A DNA stretch of 64,000 nucleotides from Histomonas meleagridis (GCA_020186115.1 WSYJ01000149.1:1612001-1676000), one strand, 5' to 3'; positions 18,776 to 29,038 are shown, numbered from the stretch's first letter. Made by a program: numbers and translations. The notes: a model not told the origin generated them from the letters alone.

Positions 18776-20062
18776 ATGCGAAAACGCAAAACAAATATAA
18801 GCAAAAAAGAAAAAATATTTCCCCAAAACATAAAACTAGAATTATTCTCTAAGCTTGAACAAATAATAATGAATCTAACAGAAGAAAATATAAATTTGTC
18901 AGCTAAACATACAATAAAATTATTTGATTTTAATTTACCATATTCATTTCATCTTGTTATAAGTAATTTAATTTATTATGCATTTTTATCACAAAGAAAT
19001 AAGTGTACTACGTATTTTAAATTTTTAGAAATAATTCAAAAGAAAGAAGAGGAAAAAATTAATTCTAAATACAATATTATTGAAATATTCCTTAATTATA
19101 TCATAAAAAATAATTCTCAAGAAGCTCTATATCTAATTGAGCAAATGATTCGACAAAATTTAATTAATGCAAACATTACAAAGATAATTCCTTCAAAATA
19201 TTTTGCTCATTACAAAACTACAACTGAAAACAAAGAATGGTTATGTGGTGATCGATTTTGTTCAACTTTTGTAAAAAATTATGACCAACTTTCAAAGAAT
19301 GATTTTGAACTTCATAAAAAATATGTTAAAAAAGGACATAATCCGAATGAAATTGCAAAAATAATTCGAAATGATAAAATAGAAAAACTTCAAGAAATAT
19401 CATCACAAAATGATTTTGACTTTAATCAAATAATTGTACCATCACTTTATGAAAGATGTTCATTTATTAACAATCGGAATGTTACATTAATTGATTATGC
19501 AGCATTTTTTTCTTCAGTTAAATGTTTTAAATATTTACTTATGAATCAAGCAAATGTAAATAATACAGGTAAATATGCAATTGCAGGTGGAAATGAAGAA
19601 ATTGTTCATTTATGTGAACAAAATGGTTCATCATTTATAGGGTCTTATGAAATAGCAATTAAATCTCACCGAAATGATATTTTTCTTTATCTTTATGAAA
19701 ATAAAATGGATAATTTGTGTGAGGAACATGATACAAAACCTCATAAAAATTATCTGAAATATGAAGATTTAATAAAATTTTGTGTTATGAGTGGAAATTA
19801 TGAAATCCTATCATTTTTAGAAGGAGAAGGAACTAAAATCAATGAATCTATCATCAAAAAATCAGCAGAAATAGGTAATATATATCTACTCATGTATTTT
19901 CTTCATAATAACAAGAAAATACCAAAAAATATTTTAATTTATTCTATTAAATCAGAGAATGCTGAAGTTGTGGAATATATCATTCTTAAACATAGAAAAG
20001 AAATCAATTTTAATTCTGTAAATATTTTTTGTAAAATTTCAATGCTTTCATACAATATTTGA
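18776..20062 (+). CDS. DUF3447-like ankyrin protein, N-terminal part
   Basis: 428 aa, Asn/Lys/Ile rich. The order is typical of the large trichomonad ankyrin family: a helical DUF3447-like N-terminus (about 10-150), then degenerate ankyrin-like helices (LIDYAAFFSSVKCFKYLLMN, KYAIAGGNEEIVHLCEQNGS, YEIAIKSHRNDIFLYLYENK, MSGNYEILSFLEGEG, SIKSENAEVVEYIILKHRKE). The frame ends 14 codons after the last of these, inside an AT-rich spacer, and canonical ankyrin modules resume at 20087. Either the protein ends here or the spacers are spliced and the true product carries twelve more repeats. Such proteins are presumed protein-binding; no specific role is known to me. Confidence 0.6.
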   Translation: MRKRKTNISKKEKIFPQNIKLELFSKLEQIIMNLTEENINLSAKHTIKLFDFNLPYSFHLVISNLIYYAFLSQRNKCTTYFKFLEIIQKKEEEKINSKYNIIEIFLNYIIKNNSQEALYLIEQMIRQNLINANITKIIPSKYFAHYKTTTENKEWLCGDRFCSTFVKNYDQLSKNDFELHKKYVKKGHNPNEIAKIIRNDKIEKLQEISSQNDFDFNQIIVPSLYERCSFINNRNVTLIDYAAFFSSVKCFKYLLMNQANVNNTGKYAIAGGNEEIVHLCEQNGSSFIGSYEIAIKSHRNDIFLYLYENKMDNLCEEHDTKPHKNYLKYEDLIKFCVMSGNYEILSFLEGEGTKINESIIKKSAEIGNIYLLMYFLHNNKKIPKNILIYSIKSENAEVVEYIILKHRKEINFNSVNIFCKISMLSYNI

Positions 20063-20086
20063 TAATGATTAATTAAGTTATTTAGA

Positions 20087-22087
20087 ACACCTTTGATATA
20101 TGTTGCTGAAAAAGGTTACACAGAAATAGTTAAATTACTTATTAAACAAAAAGAAATTGATATTAATGCTAAAGATATTTATTTGTTTTCTTTGAGATTT
20201 ATTTTAATAATTTTATATTTCAAAATAATATTTAAAAATTATTTAAATTATTTAGAACAGCACTTATTTATGCATCTAAAAATGGTCATACAGAAATAGT
20301 TAAATTACTTCTTGAGCAAAAAGGAATTGATATTAATGCGAAAGATAAAATTAATTTGTTTTATTAGGTATTTATTATAATAATTTGATATTTCAAAACA
20401 ATATTTAGAAATTATTTAAAATATTATGGACAGCACTTATTTGGGCATCTTCAAAAGGTCATACAGAAATAGTTAAATTACTTCTTGAGCAAAAAGGAAT
20501 TGATATTAATGCTAAAGATATTGATTTGTTTTATTTGAAATTTATTTTAAAAATTTTATATTTCAAAATAATATTTGGAAATTATTTTAATTATTTAAAA
20601 CAGCACTTATGCTTGCTACTTCATGGAAACGCATAGATATAGTCAAATTACTTCTTGAACAAAAAAGAATTGATATTAATACTAAAGATATTTTATTCCT
20701 TGACCTAAAATTTATTTTAATGATATAATATTTCAAAATAATTTTTGGAAATTACAAAAAATATTTAAAACAGCACTTATTTTTGCATCTAGAGATGGTA
20801 ATTTAGATATAGTTAAATTGCTTTTGGAACATAAAAGAATTGCTTTAAATGTTATAGATGATTTTTATTTACTATAATCGATATTATTCAGAGTTGCTTT
20901 GGGTTTTAAGCCAAAATTTAAAGTTTTATTATATAATTTGAAACACCATTAATTTGGGCCTCAAAAAATGGTCATAAAGAAATTGTTAAAATACTTATTG
21001 AAAAAGAAGGAACTAATATTAATGCCAAAAATTTTTGAATGTTTTGTTCAAGGTTTAAATTAATTAAAATGGATTTCTTAATAATGTTTGGAAAATATTC
21101 ATATTGTTTCAAACAGCACTTATAAAGGCATCTTCAAGTGGATACATTGAAATAGCCAAATTACTTTTAGGAAAAGAAGGAATTGATGTTAATGCTAAAG
21201 ATATTATTTCTATATTTTGTTTAGAATTTATTTATACAATTGGATGTGTTATATGTGTATTTGGGATTTGTTTAAAATACTTGAAACAGCAATTGTGTTT
21301 GCAGCTAAAAATGGTCACACAGAAATCGTTAAATTACTTCTTGAACAAAAAGGAATTGAAATTAATGCTAAAGATGAATTTTTGTTGTTTTATTTGATAT
21401 TTATTATTATAATTTGATGTTTTAAGATAATATTTGGAATTTACTTAAAATATTTTGTACAGCACTCTTGAAAGCATTGAGAAATGGTTGTACAAAAATA
21501 GTTAAATTACTTCTTGAACAAAAAGGAATTGATATAAATGCTAAAGATATTTATTTGTTTTATTTGATATTTATTATTATAATTTGATGTTTTAAGATAA
21601 TATTTGGAAATTATTTAAATTATTTAGAACAGCACTTATGTTAGCATCTTATAATGGTTATACAGAAATTGTTAAATTACTTATTGAACAAAAAGGAATT
21701 GATATAAATGCTAAAGATATTTATTTGTTTTATTTGAAATTTATTTTAATAATTTTATATATCAAAATAATATTTGGAAATTATTTAAAATATTTGGTAC
21801 AGCACTTATGAAAGCATCTGAAAAAGGTCATACAGAAATAGTTAAATTACTTCTTGAACAAGAAGGAATTGATATTAATGATAAAGATAAAATAAATTTA
21901 AATAATTTGAAATTTTAAAATAATATTTGGAAATAATTTAAATTATTCAGAACAGCACTTATGTTTGCATCTAGAAATGGTTATACAGAAATATTTAAAT
22001 TACTTCTTGAACAAGAAGGAATTGATATTAATGTAAAAGATATTTATTCGTTTTATTTTAATTTTATTTTTATTTTTTTAGACTTCA
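20087..22087 (+). repeat. Array of twelve ankyrin modules separated by AT-rich spacers
   Basis: Modules begin (codon T of TAL/TPL) at 20087, 20257, 20430, 20600, 20770, 20943, 21113, 21286, 21459, 21629, 21799 and 21952: steps of 170, 173, 170, 170, 173, 170, 173, 173, 170, 170 and 153 bp. Each has about 90 bp coding for TALIYASKNGHTEIVKLLLE then QKGIDINAKD, without indels, followed by a spacer of about 80 or 83 bp (63 in one). Spacers share TTTGTTTTATTTG near the start and TTTCAAAATAATATTTGG then AAATTATTTAAATTATTT near the end. Read without splicing, successive modules fall in different frames. The last module runs into unrelated sequence at about 22080. Confidence 0.85.
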
Positions 22088-22541
22088 AAACAATGGATCA
22101 TTTACACAACCGCAGACCAATTCTAAAAACAGATTACCATTTGGGAGGTGTCTGGAAAAATATTTTGTTCAAATTTGTGAAATAGTTAGACATTGATAAT
22201 AAGAAACACTTAAATAAGTAACATTTACATATGATGAACCAATCATTGATAATAAATATGAATATATAATTGAACTTTTGTTTTCCGTTTTTGTTTTAAC
22301 ACGAGATGAAGTAATAGCAAATGTACGCGATTTAGTCAATGTATTACTTTGTGTATATGTATCACTTCCTTCAACAGTATCATTTTGTTACTGTCATACC
22401 ACAAAATGTTGAACTTTTATATGAATTTTGTGTCAGAACATATTTGATACAAGAAAATATGGAAAATATTAAACTTTGAAATAAATAACTTTCCTTTGTT
22501 GAAATATTCCAAATAAAACAAAATGCAAAAATGGGAATTGT
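22088..22541. other. Spacer with dispersed 72-bp repeat and an unidentified coding-like relic
   Basis: 22131-22202 is an inverted match of 36285-36356. 22230-22410 holds an open stretch reading YDEPIIDNKYEYIIELLFSV and on to a stop near 22410, without an ATG; it looks like a relic of a coding sequence I cannot identify. Confidence 0.35.
22131..22202 (+). repeat. 72-bp repeat, inverted partner at 36285-36356
   Basis: AGATTACCATTTGGGAGGTG onward to GACATTGATAATAA; an almost perfect reverse complement lies beside LysM copy C. Sequence diverges abruptly after both copies. Confidence 0.8.
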
Positions 22542-24698
22542 TTATGCGTAAAGGTTTGCAACCCATGAAGCAAAGTCGTATCCACCATCGACTTCTTGAA
22601 GTTCGGACTTGAGGAATTCGACGTCTTCTGGTGAGAAGAAGCGTTGAAGTTGTGCCTCGGTGACGACTGGGTTATTTTGTGCGATAGCGCGGAATGCCTC
22701 TTCAGTTGTTTCCTTTGTTTCTGCCTTAGAGAAGCGGTCGAGCATGAACTTGACGTAGTTGTCGAAGTCGAGGGTTTCAGCACCGCCTGTGTACTTGTTG
22801 ATGATATCCTTGCATTCATCATCGGTAGCTGGTTCACCGAGTGCTGTCAAGCATGCGTTAAGTTCGTAGTACTGAAGTGTGTTAGAGTTATCAGAGTCGA
22901 ATGACTTGAATGTCTCACGGAATTCGGCGAGTTGCTCTTCTGGGATTTCGAGACCTTTAGCGGCAGCAATAGCGCTGTCGATGGCTGCGATGAGTGTGTT
23001 GATGTGTGCAAGAATTTGGTCGAACATGTCGACGATTGAGTCTGGTGTATATTCGGCATCAAGTTGAAGATCATTTTGTTCGAGCTCTTCGTATGGTGCA
23101 TTGAGCTCTGAGACGGAGCCCTTCTTTTCTTCGACTTCATGTGACATTTGGATAAGTTTCTCACGCTTCTCTTCGTTTTCGCCATCAACGCCATTGACTT
23201 GTTCTTCGAGTTTCTTGGACTCTTCAACCTTCTCGTTGGCGAGTTGGTTGTATGATTGGATCTTAGCATTACGTTCTTCTTCTTCCTTAAGGTTCTCGAT
23301 GTTAAGTTCAAGGTGCTTGATGTGTGATGCAACTTGTTCTGCGTATGACTCAAGGAGTGTTGTTGAGTACTTGGCTCTTGTGTTAAGGTTTAACTTGTCT
23401 AATTCTTCATATGGTGCCTTAAGTTCTTCGATTTCGCCGCGGATTCCGGTTTCCTTCTCCTTAAGTTGTTCAAGAACTGCTAATTGTTCTTCAACGGAGC
23501 CGGAAATGGAGTCGATTTCGCCGTGGACATCTTGGCATTTTTGAACAAGTTCTGTGCACTTAGTATCATATGCATTGATGAGGTCAAGTTCTGCTTGCTT
23601 AAGTTCTTCCTTAAGGCTCTTGGTTTGGTTGGCTGCTGTTTCATCAAGTTCGTTGAGTTTGTTGGTGAGGACTTCTGGTTCGAGACCTTCTGGTGCAACT
23701 GGTTCTGGACGGCCAGTTGTCTTGCACTTTGTGCCTAATGATGCCCATGTACGGAGTGCCTTAGCACGAAGTTCGACGATGTTTGGACGAACATTACGTG
23801 TGTACTTAAGAACATCAATAAGTTTGGCCTTGATGCCAACAACAGTCTTTTCATAATCACTGTTGAGTAATGAGTCAGATGCGGATTGCATGGCATCAAT
23901 GGCTGCACGTGCTTCTTCGGCATATGTGTTCTTAAGATCGGCGATTTCCTTTTGGATGCCAATTGTACGCTTAAGCTTTTCGGCTTGTTGTTCAACCTTT
24001 GATTCTCCAGCAAAGAAGTGGAAGAATTCGGCAACTTGTGTAACAACAGATTTTTCATCTGGAATAACATCAACAAGATCTTCTGGATCAAGGTAGACTG
24101 TAAGTCCGATTTCATTGCATGCCTTGAATGCTTGTTCACAGTTGTTTGTGTGGTTGGATTGGTCAAGGGCGTTGTAGTCTAATAAGTTTGGACGGAACTT
24201 GTTGATTAAAGCGCAGAAGGCAAGACCTGATGACCATGAGTTTGTGAAGTTGGTGATGTTAACACCATCATAGCCTTGTGTGTTCTTTTGGCACCAGATA
24301 AGAAGTGCAGAACGTGCTGTGGCTTCTTCAACAGAGATATCTTCGATGGCGAACTTGTTGATGCAAGACCATGTAAGACCTAATGTAAGCTTTGTGTTCT
24401 TGTCAACGATATCATCTGGGCTGATGTTAACGAGTTTGATGCCCTTCTTGTTGGTGATGTAATCAATGGCCATACCAACATTTTCGATCATGTGATACCT
24501 GTTCTTGCATTCCTTGTGCCATTTGCCAGTGATTGGTTCCTTACCAATAATTTCGAGAAGTTGGATAAGCTTGACACCATCAGCAAATTCATCAAGAACG
24601 CTCTCGAACTTGATTCCCTTTGTAGCAAGGTGTTTAGCGCACCAACGTGAGAAAACTTTGATTTGTGTCTTTTCCCAGCCTTTATCAAGAATTGTCAT
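22542..24698 (-). CDS. Alpha-actinin
   Basis: 718 aa from the ATG of MTILDKGWEKTQIKVFSRWC; the 18 upstream in-frame codons look untranslated and the family starts here. Two calponin-homology domains (about 1-110 and 118-225; KTQIKVFSRWCAKHLATKGI, TARSALLIWCQKNTQGYDGV) form the actin-binding head. A shortened, Glu-rich coiled-coil rod covers about 230-570 instead of four spectrin repeats. The C-terminus has an EF-hand pair with one clean loop, DSDNSNTLQYYE. It cross-links F-actin and is prominent in trichomonads, where it marks the amoeboid form. Codon use is C-rich at third positions compared with neighbours, typical of a highly expressed gene. The 5' flank has GGTTCATTTTTTATC just before the ATG, a TCA initiator. 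Confidence 0.95.
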   Translation of the reverse strand: MTILDKGWEKTQIKVFSRWCAKHLATKGIKFESVLDEFADGVKLIQLLEIIGKEPITGKWHKECKNRYHMIENVGMAIDYITNKKGIKLVNISPDDIVDKNTKLTLGLTWSCINKFAIEDISVEEATARSALLIWCQKNTQGYDGVNITNFTNSWSSGLAFCALINKFRPNLLDYNALDQSNHTNNCEQAFKACNEIGLTVYLDPEDLVDVIPDEKSVVTQVAEFFHFFAGESKVEQQAEKLKRTIGIQKEIADLKNTYAEEARAAIDAMQSASDSLLNSDYEKTVVGIKAKLIDVLKYTRNVRPNIVELRAKALRTWASLGTKCKTTGRPEPVAPEGLEPEVLTNKLNELDETAANQTKSLKEELKQAELDLINAYDTKCTELVQKCQDVHGEIDSISGSVEEQLAVLEQLKEKETGIRGEIEELKAPYEELDKLNLNTRAKYSTTLLESYAEQVASHIKHLELNIENLKEEEERNAKIQSYNQLANEKVEESKKLEEQVNGVDGENEEKREKLIQMSHEVEEKKGSVSELNAPYEELEQNDLQLDAEYTPDSIVDMFDQILAHINTLIAAIDSAIAAAKGLEIPEEQLAEFRETFKSFDSDNSNTLQYYELNACLTALGEPATDDECKDIINKYTGGAETLDFDNYVKFMLDRFSKAETKETTEEAFRAIAQNNPVVTEAQLQRFFSPEDVEFLKSELQEVDGGYDFASWVANLYA

Positions 24699-25363
24699 GA
24701 TAAAAAATGAACCGAATATAACCACCAGACAATGTCCGCAAATGATAACCACTTTTCATAGAAATTTCTATCGTGAAACGATCAAATGAGACAATGTGAA
24801 GTGAAGTGGTTTGTGTTGTCAAATCACCTGACATGGATTAAAAAATGCCTCAATGATCTTTCTGGTTAAATATGAAATCAACATTACACCACATAAAGAT
24901 GACGCGTTAAAGTTTACGTTTATTTTTGAACCCAAAATACTATTATTTAGTTAACAACATTCGTGATACATTTAAGGATAAGTGAATAAATTTTTTGGCA
25001 AATAGATGGAATTGCTATGATAAGGTTGTGGAACAAATTAAAACATGTTTTCTTACACATCTTATTCTGATTAAACAGCTTAAGAGGCCATTTATAACTT
25101 TTCTTTGCCAAAACAGTCAAAAAGCTGAAACAATAACATAAACTTTACAAAAGCCATCAAATGCTTATTGAAAAAGTTCTCATTTTTTTCTGCCAGTTTT
25201 CAAATTTCAATAAATTTTGTAACTTTTAGGATTTAAACATTTTAATCATATTTTATTAATCATTTCGCATATCATCTATTATCATGCTACGTATATTTCT
25301 TTTATAAAAGTTACTGATTATTCATAAATTATTATTTAATTTTTATTTATTTAACATACATAT
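24699..25363. other. Intergenic, actinin promoter and karyopherin 3' flank
   Basis: 665 bp. The first 140 bp hold the actinin promoter (GACATTGTCTGGTGGTTATA and TTCATTTTTTATC on the minus strand). Beyond that nothing but AT-rich sequence. Confidence 0.35.
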
Positions 25364-28099
25364 TTAGCTGAAAATTTGTGCAAAACAATTGTTTTCATGA
25401 ATTTTTTTGCACACATCTTCTAAAAAACAATAAAAATCATTATTTTTCTTTTGCAAAAGTAACTCGAACATTTGGTCCAAATTTAAATCAAATTTACATT
25501 CACAAACTTCTTCAATTCTTTGATATATTTGAACAAAATTTTGGGGATAAAGCAAAGCAATTACTGCCAAAGTTTTACCTCCATCCGTTAATATTAATTT
25601 TGGTTTCTTTATAATATTTTGCCATAAGAACAATGAAATTCTCGAAAACTTTGGTTCTAACTCACTTAAAATTTTATTATTTCTACTTATTATAAGAAAA
25701 TCACAAAAATTGATCAGAACAGAAAAAACATTATTAAGATAAAATTCATTGTTAATAAAGAAACAAATAAAATTCATCATAAACATCATGAATTCATGGC
25801 CCATTTCATTTAAGTGTCGTTTAGTTAATGAATTAAATAATGAAATTATTGATAAAGTTGGATTTGGATATTGTGATAAAACATTAAATTGTAAAGTACT
25901 CAATACGGTGTAAAGTTGTTGAATCAAATTCAATAAAATCGGATCTTCATAAATTTGGAAAACTTTAAACATTACATAGTCATTATCAAGTAATTTAGAT
26001 AATAAATCGGAAATTCTACGAATCAATTTAATTTTATATTCAAAATCTATTGATTCATTATAAGATTTAAATGATTGAAATACAAATTTAGAAATTTCTT
26101 TAAATAAAATTATTCCATTTGGAGAATTTTCTTCAAATGATATATTTTTCCTATTAAGAAATGAAAAAAGCATTTTAATTGTTGCATAAATTATATTTGG
26201 ATCCAAGTTTTGATAAATAAAATTTAATATATTTGGAATTAAATATTCAGAAAATATTAAAAAATCTTTTGTTTCACAAATTCCGTATTTACAAATACTT
26301 TCTAAGTCTTTAATAAATATATATAAATTACAATTTTCTGAGAATGTGCTTAAAAATTTTTCTGTGTGGTAAAACTTATATGAAGCCATAAATAAGAAGC
26401 CGATAAATTCTTCTCTTGCCTTTTTATTTAATCCCATAAATAAAAATCGTTCTTCTGAATGGTTTAAGATTAAGTCCATCAAAGTTTCATTCGATGGGAA
26501 TACCTTATGAAGATTTTTGATCGCATATTGAATTATAAGCGGTTTATCATAAAAAGTTATAACCGATATTAAATTCCTTTCAAATAATTCATTTGACATT
26601 TCAAAATTGCTAGAAAAGTGCGTTAACCGAAAAGTTGAAATGAATTTAAGTACTGAAATCTCAAGTGAAAAATTTTCTATTTTTTGTTCAATGAAATTTT
26701 TTGTTAATCGAATAATTCTTATTGCATCATTAAATAAAGGTTCCCAATATTCCGAAATAGTATCGTCAATTGAAGATGATGGCTCAAGTATTAATAACAT
26801 TGATATAAAATTCAAATATAAAGAAAGTTCAATTTGATCATTTGTTTCATTAAATAAAGACATTATCATTGATATCAAAGAAGGAACGATTTGTATTAAT
26901 CCTTTAACAGGAGATAAGTCCAAATCATCCAAAAATATAAAAACGTCTTCTAAATCGATGTTACGAATAATTTGTAACAAAAGTTCGATATAACTTTTAG
27001 TTAATGTTTCATAATTTTCATACAGAAACACCTTCACTTCAGTATCTCCCGATTTCATCATCGAAAATGATATACAACCCCAAAAGTTTATTAAATTTTG
27101 TAATGTTTCTTTGTTTTCATATAACATTTGAGCATTCGAAAATAATGAAATTGTCCAATTAAAACATTCTTTTATAAATGGAATAAAAAATTGATATTTA
27201 TTTATTTCATTGTGTGTTAACCTCTTCGAAAATTGTAACAAAATATTCGATTTTAATTCGATTTCTTTTTGGTTCTGAAAAAAGATAATTGAATCTGTTA
27301 TAAATTGTTCATAAACCAAATCTTTGCAAGGTGGAACTCCACGTTCAAATGATGAATTAGAAGTCATTACAAAACATTGGATACATTTTAGTGACATTTT
27401 ATGTTCTGTTTTTGTATAAATATTAAAATATAAATTTAAGTTTGTTGGATCCGAAATGAATTGTCGCATTTGTGGTAAATGTGCAATTTCGTTTTCTTTT
27501 TGGTTATATGATAAACATGAAAGTGATAATTGTAACGATAAATCTAAAAAAGCCGAATTAGTTAATAAAAAATCTTTGGAAATATTGTAACATGTTGGTA
27601 AAAATTTATTTCCAAAAGTATTGAAGTTTGTTGAAAATTCACTCGGAGCGCTTGAAAACATTTGTATGGTGTATATTAGAAGATTGAGTCCGAGTGCTTG
27701 GTGATTTAAATCGGGATTTTTTAAAAATTGTGATGTTAAATTAAAAACTGCTTTGGTTTCGTCTGATTTCCAAAAGGTAACAATAATGACACCAAAAGTT
27801 GATGAAAGTGAACGAATGGTTGGTGGGTTAAAAGAATGTGTGTCCAAAACTTGAAGACACCAATTTGCAATTTGAAGAGCATAATTTAATTCCCACGTAA
27901 TACAAAATTGTTGAGTTAATTTTAAAAGTGTTGATGATAAAAATAATTGATATACATCATTCGGATTTCTTTCAAGATAAGATTGACATATTGGAAAACT
28001 TGATGGATTTGTTTCAAAATCATGAATTCTTGATAAGATTTCTTCATTAGCTGGATTAGAGATTAATTCTTGAAGTTCTTCAAAGGAAATGCTATTCAT
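25364..28099 (-). CDS. Exportin-7-like karyopherin (importin-beta superfamily)
   Basis: 911 aa made almost entirely of helical HEAT-type repeats with no low-complexity linkers. The N-terminus fits an importin-beta N-terminal domain: SFEELQELISNPANEEILSR, then YLERNPNDVYQLFLSSTLLK, where exportins have a cargo of short helices and a Q-x-LA-x-x-L-x-K motif. Length is nearer to exportin-7/exportin-4 than to importin-alpha. It should bind RanGTP and carry cargo out of the nucleus. The class within the superfamily is uncertain because the sequence is strongly diverged and very AT-rich. It starts 86 bp from a divergent small gene and shares a promoter with it. Confidence 0.5.
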   Translation of the reverse strand: MNSISFEELQELISNPANEEILSRIHDFETNPSSFPICQSYLERNPNDVYQLFLSSTLLKLTQQFCITWELNYALQIANWCLQVLDTHSFNPPTIRSLSSTFGVIIVTFWKSDETKAVFNLTSQFLKNPDLNHQALGLNLLIYTIQMFSSAPSEFSTNFNTFGNKFLPTCYNISKDFLLTNSAFLDLSLQLSLSCLSYNQKENEIAHLPQMRQFISDPTNLNLYFNIYTKTEHKMSLKCIQCFVMTSNSSFERGVPPCKDLVYEQFITDSIIFFQNQKEIELKSNILLQFSKRLTHNEINKYQFFIPFIKECFNWTISLFSNAQMLYENKETLQNLINFWGCISFSMMKSGDTEVKVFLYENYETLTKSYIELLLQIIRNIDLEDVFIFLDDLDLSPVKGLIQIVPSLISMIMSLFNETNDQIELSLYLNFISMLLILEPSSSIDDTISEYWEPLFNDAIRIIRLTKNFIEQKIENFSLEISVLKFISTFRLTHFSSNFEMSNELFERNLISVITFYDKPLIIQYAIKNLHKVFPSNETLMDLILNHSEERFLFMGLNKKAREEFIGFLFMASYKFYHTEKFLSTFSENCNLYIFIKDLESICKYGICETKDFLIFSEYLIPNILNFIYQNLDPNIIYATIKMLFSFLNRKNISFEENSPNGIILFKEISKFVFQSFKSYNESIDFEYKIKLIRRISDLLSKLLDNDYVMFKVFQIYEDPILLNLIQQLYTVLSTLQFNVLSQYPNPTLSIISLFNSLTKRHLNEMGHEFMMFMMNFICFFINNEFYLNNVFSVLINFCDFLIISRNNKILSELEPKFSRISLFLWQNIIKKPKLILTDGGKTLAVIALLYPQNFVQIYQRIEEVCECKFDLNLDQMFELLLQKKNNDFYCFLEDVCKKIHENNCFAQIFS

Positions 28100-28185
28100 T
28101 TACTTGAAGTGATTCCAAAATGTTCTTTTTAAAAAGAACGTTTATAAAAATAGTGACCGTTAAGAAGCGGTTTTGACAAAACCTC
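28100..28185. promoter_or_regulatory. Bidirectional promoter with two M3-like cores
   Basis: 86 bp between divergent ATGs. It contains ACCGTTA (28156-28162) and GCGGTTTT (28167-28174), and a TTCTTTTTAAAAAGAA inverted repeat around 28123-28138. Confidence 0.45.
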
Positions 28186-28410
28186 ATGGGTTCATCTTCA
28201 AGTAAAGCAGAAGAAACTATGCTTCTAGATATTCTTATACCAAAAGCTTTCAGAACATGCGTGGATGATTTATCGACAGAGCATCTCACAGATTCCGAAA
28301 AAACAAAAATAAAGAAATTTGTTTATCGTTTTGTTGAAACATATTATGAATCAAAACAAACTGTCGGAGAGCAAATGCTACTTTCAGATTATTCAGATTT
28401 CTTGTACTAA
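28186..28410 (+). CDS. Small-TIM-like protein without cysteine pairs, N-myristoylation motif
   Basis: 74 aa. It begins MGSSSSK, a textbook N-myristoylation signal. The rest is two helices: LIPKAFRTCVDDLSTEHLTD and KTKIKKFVYRFVETYYESKQ, then TVGEQML. Spacing and residues (F..CV..L....LT..E...I..FV.R....Y....VGE) resemble the Tim8/9/10/13 helical hairpin, yet the twin CX3C motifs are absent; a single Cys remains. In mitochondria small TIMs chaperone membrane precursors; hydrogenosomes have a reduced import system. The resemblance is by eye. The myristoylation signal would instead point to a membrane-attached cytosolic protein. Confidence 0.5.
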   Translation: MGSSSSKAEETMLLDILIPKAFRTCVDDLSTEHLTDSEKTKIKKFVYRFVETYYESKQTVGEQMLLSDYSDFLY

Positions 28411-28471
28411 ACAATTATTATTATTATTTTTTCGAAATTTTCAATACAAAAATCAGTGGTTTTCTTTTTAT

Positions 28472-29038
28472 TTAAAGTTTTTGGTTACTCCAACTTCCGT
28501 TGTATGTGTATTCACCTTCTGCTCTGATGAAAACAAATTGACATACTTTAACACCAGGCTTAAGTATAAGAGGTCTTGGGCTAAGATTGCAAATTTCAAG
28601 TACTTGCCTATTATTAATTCCTGGTGCCATTAAACTTGCTGTGAAATGAATAAGAAGTCCTAATCTAGCCATTCTACTTCTTCCTTCTAATAGTCCACAC
28701 ATATTTGGTGGCAACTTTACAGTTTCTTTTGTGATTCCAAGACATGATGTAAATGGTTTCAACAAAAATCCTTCACCATCTTCAACATGTACAAGTTTTG
28801 TGATTTTCTCACTTCTATAATCAACATCAGCTTCAAGTGTTATTGGCGTTTCATCTTCAAGAAAGATACGAAATTCATTCCCTAAAGTAAGATCGACACT
28901 TGCAGGTCCAACATTTTCAAGTTTGAAAGGTTCGCTTATCTCTATATTGCCCTTTTTTATTTCTTCAATTATGGCATCATGTGTGAGCACACAACCAATG
29001 TTACATAACGTAGAAGCATCAGAAGATCGTACTTGCAT
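28472..29038 (-). CDS. dcd: dCTP deaminase (dUTPase superfamily)
   Basis: 188 aa, the normal size for bacterial-type dCTP deaminase. Signatures: VGPASVDLTLGNEFRIF near residues 44-60, EGRSRMARLGLLIHFTASLM (GRSxxARLGLxxHxTA nucleotide site), then PGINNRQVLEICNLSPRPLI with the Leu-Glu that carries the catalytic glutamate, and KPGVKVCQFVF. It converts dCTP to dUTP on the route to dTTP. Trichomonads depend on nucleotide salvage, and this enzyme is otherwise mostly bacterial, archaeal or viral, so lateral origin is possible. The second Ser of the usual GRSSLAR is Arg here (GRSRMAR), which may affect the site. An internal start is possible but the first ATG fits the family length. Confidence 0.8.
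   Translation of the reverse strand: MQVRSSDASTLCNIGCVLTHDAIIEEIKKGNIEISEPFKLENVGPASVDLTLGNEFRIFLEDETPITLEADVDYRSEKITKLVHVEDGEGFLLKPFTSCLGITKETVKLPPNMCGLLEGRSRMARLGLLIHFTASLMAPGINNRQVLEICNLSPRPLILKPGVKVCQFVFIRAEGEYTYNGSWSNQKL

Noticed and set aside
20087-22087. Simple CRISPR-like or satellite explanation for the spaced repeats
   Set aside because: The repeated part clearly encodes ankyrin repeats, the spacers resemble each other rather than being unique, and the period of 170 bp is far too long for CRISPR.
22644-24789. Several plus-strand frames opposite alpha-actinin
   Set aside because: Antisense shadows of a gene with biased codon use; no domain content.
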